Made by a program: the position numbers and the translations under genes. A stretch of DNA of 6,422 bases from the NCBI GenBank assembly GCA_046760445.1, contig JBHIEE010000140.1, positions 1-6,422 of the forward strand, read 5' to 3'. This document shows, piece by piece, positions 5,215-6,422 of this stretch (positions are counted from its first letter, which is position 1; every line of letters starts with the position of its first letter). The notes below the pieces were generated by a model. That model ran no database searches and had not been told where the DNA came from. It saw nothing but the letters and a program-made list of their open reading frames with translations. This stretch comes from JBHIEE01 sp046760445 (GTDB lineage Bacteria; Acidobacteriota; Aminicenantia; JdFR-78).

Positions 5215-6402
5215 TCAATCCTCTTCAATGCACTTACTATAATTCCATAAATAATTAACTAAATTTTCAAGATCACAGCTTAAAAGAATAATATATTTAT
5301 CACCTGCTCCTGCATAGAGAACCAGTTTATTTTTTCGAACAATAGCACCTACGGGAAAAACAACTGCAGGTACATCAACTGGATATTGTTCATTACCATT
5401 TAATTCATAAGAGGCTGAAGGAATGTAAATTGGATATTTAGTTTGGCAAAGCACTTTTCGCGGGTTATTTAGATCTAAAAGAGCAGCGCAGATAGAATAT
5501 CCTCTTTCAATTTTCCTTGTCAATCCATAAACTTTACAGATGTCTTCTTTTATTTCACCAACAGCATGATAAATGAGTAACCATCCTCTATCCGTTTTGA
5601 TCATCTGAGTGCCAGGGCCAATTTTCTCCTTTTCATGTGGATAGTGTCCAGCTTCTAAAAGTATAGTTTGGCTTCTTCGCTTATAAATTTTTTTCCAATG
5701 TTCTTTGTATTTAGAAGGATTCAGTATTTGATCAATATCCGCTTCGAGAAAATCAAGGTGTATATTAGGATAAAAGCGCAAAAGTAGAAAGTATCGCCCA
5801 TCTACTGTTTCTGGAAAAGGAACTGCATTGCGCGAGTCAAAAGATTCTATAATTCCATGGAATGTAATATTTACAAAATCCTCGGTAGAATAAATTGCGA
5901 TTCGATCTCCATTTTCACCTTTAAATGGTGGCTTAACTTTTCCACATCCAATTAAAAGATATTTATGATCGTACTCTATAATACGGACATCCTCTATTCC
6001 ATAGATGAAGTCTTTGTGATCAGTACCATCGCCCCGAATTACTACATTTTTATATCTGGTGAAATGGATGCCGTCTTTACTTATTAATGGCCAAACCTCT
6101 GAAATATAATTTTCTAAACAAAACCGCTCAATACCGAGTTTTTCATCAAAAAATGTACTTTTGTGATATCTTTGGTGGCATCTTGGGGTTAAAATAACTT
6201 TATCCTGAAATATTTCAGCTCCACCATTAAAGACAGCACCAATTCTCAGCTCCCCATTTTCATACCATGTAAGCCCAATGTCCAGAGGCTTTATAATTGG
6301 ATTATTTTTAAAAGAATCTAATTTGAAAATAGTCTCCCCAGAATCAAGTAAAATTATTTTACCCTCACCCAGTTCTTGAAATGTATTATCTAATGAAGAC
6401 AT
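5215..6402 (-). CDS. Glycoside hydrolase family 130 protein (beta-mannoside phosphorylase-like)
   Basis: This 395-aa cytoplasmic protein has no signal peptide. GH130 enzymes are five-bladed propellers that phosphorolyse, or in some subgroups hydrolyse, beta-mannosides. Motifs in order are NPIIKP (34-39), VFNGGA (57-62, usually FNPGA), YGIEDVRI (134-141, usually G-V-E-D-P-R, whose Asp, here D138, is taken as the general acid), RNAVPFPE (191-198), YFLLLRFYP (204-212), KIGPGTQMIKTDRGWLLIYH (260-279), ICAALLDLNNPRKVL (304-318) and VPAVVFPVGAIVRKNKLVLY (344-363) ending in AGAGD. R209 and H279 are retained, and equivalents of these help bind phosphate in phosphorylases, so phosphorolysis is favoured. 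The exact mannoside cannot be called. AAGGAAG precedes the ATG by 8 nt, but the frame stays open to the window edge, so a longer N-terminus is possible. The cyclophilin-fold gene follows after 3 bp. Confidence 0.88.
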   Translation of the reverse strand: MSSLDNTFQELGEGKIILLDSGETIFKLDSFKNNPIIKPLDIGLTWYENGELRIGAVFNGGAEIFQDKVILTPRCHQRYHKSTFFDEKLGIERFCLENYISEVWPLISKDGIHFTRYKNVVIRGDGTDHKDFIYGIEDVRIIEYDHKYLLIGCGKVKPPFKGENGDRIAIYSTEDFVNITFHGIIESFDSRNAVPFPETVDGRYFLLLRFYPNIHLDFLEADIDQILNPSKYKEHWKKIYKRRSQTILLEAGHYPHEKEKIGPGTQMIKTDRGWLLIYHAVGEIKEDICKVYGLTRKIERGYSICAALLDLNNPRKVLCQTKYPIYIPSASYELNGNEQYPVDVPAVVFPVGAIVRKNKLVLYAGAGDKYIILLSCDLENLVNYLWNYSKCIEED

Positions 6403-6422
6403 TACTCTTTCTTCCTTTTTCG

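Overview
The window is AT-rich bacterial DNA. Shine-Dalgarno sites (GGAGG, AGGAGG, AAGGAAG), a textbook TTGACA/TAAAAT promoter, lysine/glutamate-rich proteins and short intercistronic gaps all point to a bacterium. Several protein types here (a DUF6599-like protein, a Tat-exported DUF362-like protein, a half-size COG0701 permease, a TM1367-like cyclophilin-fold protein and a GH130 glycosidase) are ones I associate with uncultivated anaerobic lineages such as Aminicenantes or neighbouring candidate phyla. That placement is an inference; no rRNA or other phylogenetic marker is present. I recognise no defence island, CRISPR array, tRNA, rRNA or complete mobile element.

Layout, left to right. Positions 1-318 have no supported gene but hold a long imperfect foldback (162-230) and a GC-rich patch (261-310). 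A leftward gene for a 374-aa GNAT-like protein follows (319-1443). The spacer 1444-1735 carries a rightward promoter-like sequence with no gene behind it and a short motif resembling debris of REP/IS200-type elements. Next are a leftward DUF488 gene (1736-2128) and a divergent rightward half-size permease gene (2372-2887). Their shared spacer holds an AT palindrome, promoter elements and a leader with a 9-codon mini-ORF folded into a hairpin. The permease gene converges on a leftward block that runs to the right edge.

The leftward block holds two pairs. GH130 (5215-6402) and the cyclophilin-fold gene (4840-5211) are 3 bp apart and almost certainly co-transcribed. After an 81-bp spacer with a near-consensus promoter come a DUF6599-like gene (3832-4758) and a DUF362-like gene (2928-3827), 4 bp apart. 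Both of these products carry export signals, one a Sec-type or membrane-anchor signal and the other a twin-arginine signal.

Functionally, GH130 suggests intracellular turnover of beta-mannosides, probably by phosphorolysis. The DUF6599/DUF362 pair suggests an envelope system of unknown role. The remaining genes look like single-gene housekeeping or accessory functions. The strongest points for follow-up are the exported DUF6599/DUF362 pair, the altered GH130 motifs and the structured permease leader.
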